Shown here in pieces: positions 5,346 to 5,829 of a stretch of 5,829 nucleotides of DNA. Made by a program: the position numbers and the translations under genes. The notes under the pieces were generated by a model, which saw only the letters and a list, made by a program, of their open reading frames with translations, searched no databases and was not told the origin of the DNA. Source of the stretch: Candidatus Gastranaerophilales bacterium (GTDB lineage Bacteria; Cyanobacteriota; Vampirovibrionia; Gastranaerophilales; Gastranaerophilaceae). Within the stretch, counting starts at the first letter, position 1, and the number at the start of each line of letters is the position of its first letter. The stretch spans positions 1 through 5,829 of the forward strand of contig CALVAU010000203.1 in NCBI GenBank assembly GCA_944325615.1. Reading direction: 5' to 3'.

Positions 5346-5829
5346 TTACTTTAAAGCACCTTCAACAGCAACTGCAACAGCAACTGTAGCACCTACCATT
5401 GGGTTGTTACCCATACCGATTACACCCATCATTTCTACGTGAGCAGGAACTGAAGATGAACCAGCGAATTGAGCATCACCGTGCATTCTACCCATAGTAT
5501 CTGTCATACCGTAAGATGCAGGACCTGCAGCTACGTTATCTGGGTGAAGAGTTCTTCCTGTACCACCACCTGATGCTACTGAGAAGTATTTTCTTCCGTT
5601 TTCATAGCACCATTTTTTGTAAGTACCAGCTACTGGGTGTTGGAAACGAGTTGGGTTAGTTGAGTTACCTGTGATAGATACGTCAACGCCTTCGTGAATC
5701 ATAATTGCAACACCTTCTGATACATCATCAGCACCGTAGCATTTAACTTTTGCTCTTTCACCGTCTGAGAATGGTTGTTCTTTAACGATTTTTAATTCGC
5801 CTGTTTTGTAATCATATTTAGTTTCTACT
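5346..5829 (-). CDS. GGGtGRT-family protein, C-terminal part (cut by window edge)
   Basis: The last 160 or so residues of a longer protein; the frame stays open through the right edge, so an internal Met at 5702 is not the start. The motif GGGTGRT (5550-5570) is the name-giving signature of the uncharacterised GGGtGRT protein family. The surroundings are rich in Gly, Ala and Ser, with segments VDVSITGNSTNPTRFQHP, HPDNVAAGPASYGMTD and a Val/Ala-rich end before EGALK. There is no signal peptide or clear membrane helix in the visible part. Codon choice leans to GGT, GTA, GTT and GCA, more uniform than in the kinase gene, which suggests high expression. The molecular function of the family is unknown to me. 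From memory it may occur beside NifU/IscU-type iron-sulfur scaffold genes in anaerobes; that neighbour would lie outside the window and is not shown here. Confidence 0.85.
   Translation of the reverse strand, partial: VETKYDYKTGELKIVKEQPFSDGERAKVKCYGADDVSEGVAIMIHEGVDVSITGNSTNPTRFQHPVAGTYKKWCYENGRKYFSVASGGGTGRTLHPDNVAAGPASYGMTDTMGRMHGDAQFAGSSSVPAHVEMMGVIGMGNNPMVGATVAVAVAVEGALK

Noticed and set aside
5346..5702. Reading the GGGtGRT protein as a complete 118-residue gene starting at 5702
   Set aside because: The frame continues without a stop to 5829 with family-like sequence before the Met, so that Met is internal and the gene is cut by the window edge.

Overview
The window is AT-rich, uses the standard code (Trp is TGG in the genes read), and holds chromosomal housekeeping genes next to one unusual small metal-binding gene. 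No mobile element, phage gene, tRNA, rRNA or CRISPR array is visible. The low GC, the cytosolic ROK sugar kinase and the GGGtGRT-family protein suggest a low-GC, probably anaerobic gut-type bacterium, either clostridial or of the Gastranaerophilales/Melainabacteria kind. No marker here settles the phylum.

Layout from left to right. Bases 1-228 are non-coding, with one short palindrome. A soluble PAS-coiled coil-GAF-HisKA-HATPase sensor kinase (229-1887, minus) follows. Next are the two clamp-loader genes holB (delta', 1934-2803, minus) and holA (delta, 2787-3743, minus), which overlap by 17 bases in the order holA-holB. A terminator at 3788-3817 separates them from a ROK-family glucokinase (3843-4796, minus). 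A 136-base divergent control region (4797-4932) leads right into a plus-strand gene (4933-5265). A near-perfect bidirectional terminator (5288-5324) then separates that gene from the convergent GGGtGRT-family gene, which runs off the right edge (5346 to 5829, minus).

The most unusual part is 4868-5265. The gene encodes 110 residues. The first 49 contain 13 His and 8 Cys; a short basic GGRREGAGRK linker and what looks like a ribbon-helix-helix DNA-binding domain follow. Its promoter has a consensus TTGACA box lying inside a perfect 9+9 inverted repeat whose arm centres are 21 bp apart, two helical turns. This reads as a candidate self-regulated, metal-responsive RHH regulator. It resembles NikR in logic, but the metal-binding part is an N-terminal low-complexity tail instead of a C-terminal ACT domain. 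This is inference from sequence only.

A second pattern is that holA and the kinase gene each have a sigma70-like promoter whose -10 hexamer ends exactly 6 bases before the ATG, with no Shine-Dalgarno sequence, as expected for leaderless mRNAs. In contrast holB, the glucokinase and the His/Cys gene have clear ribosome binding sites.
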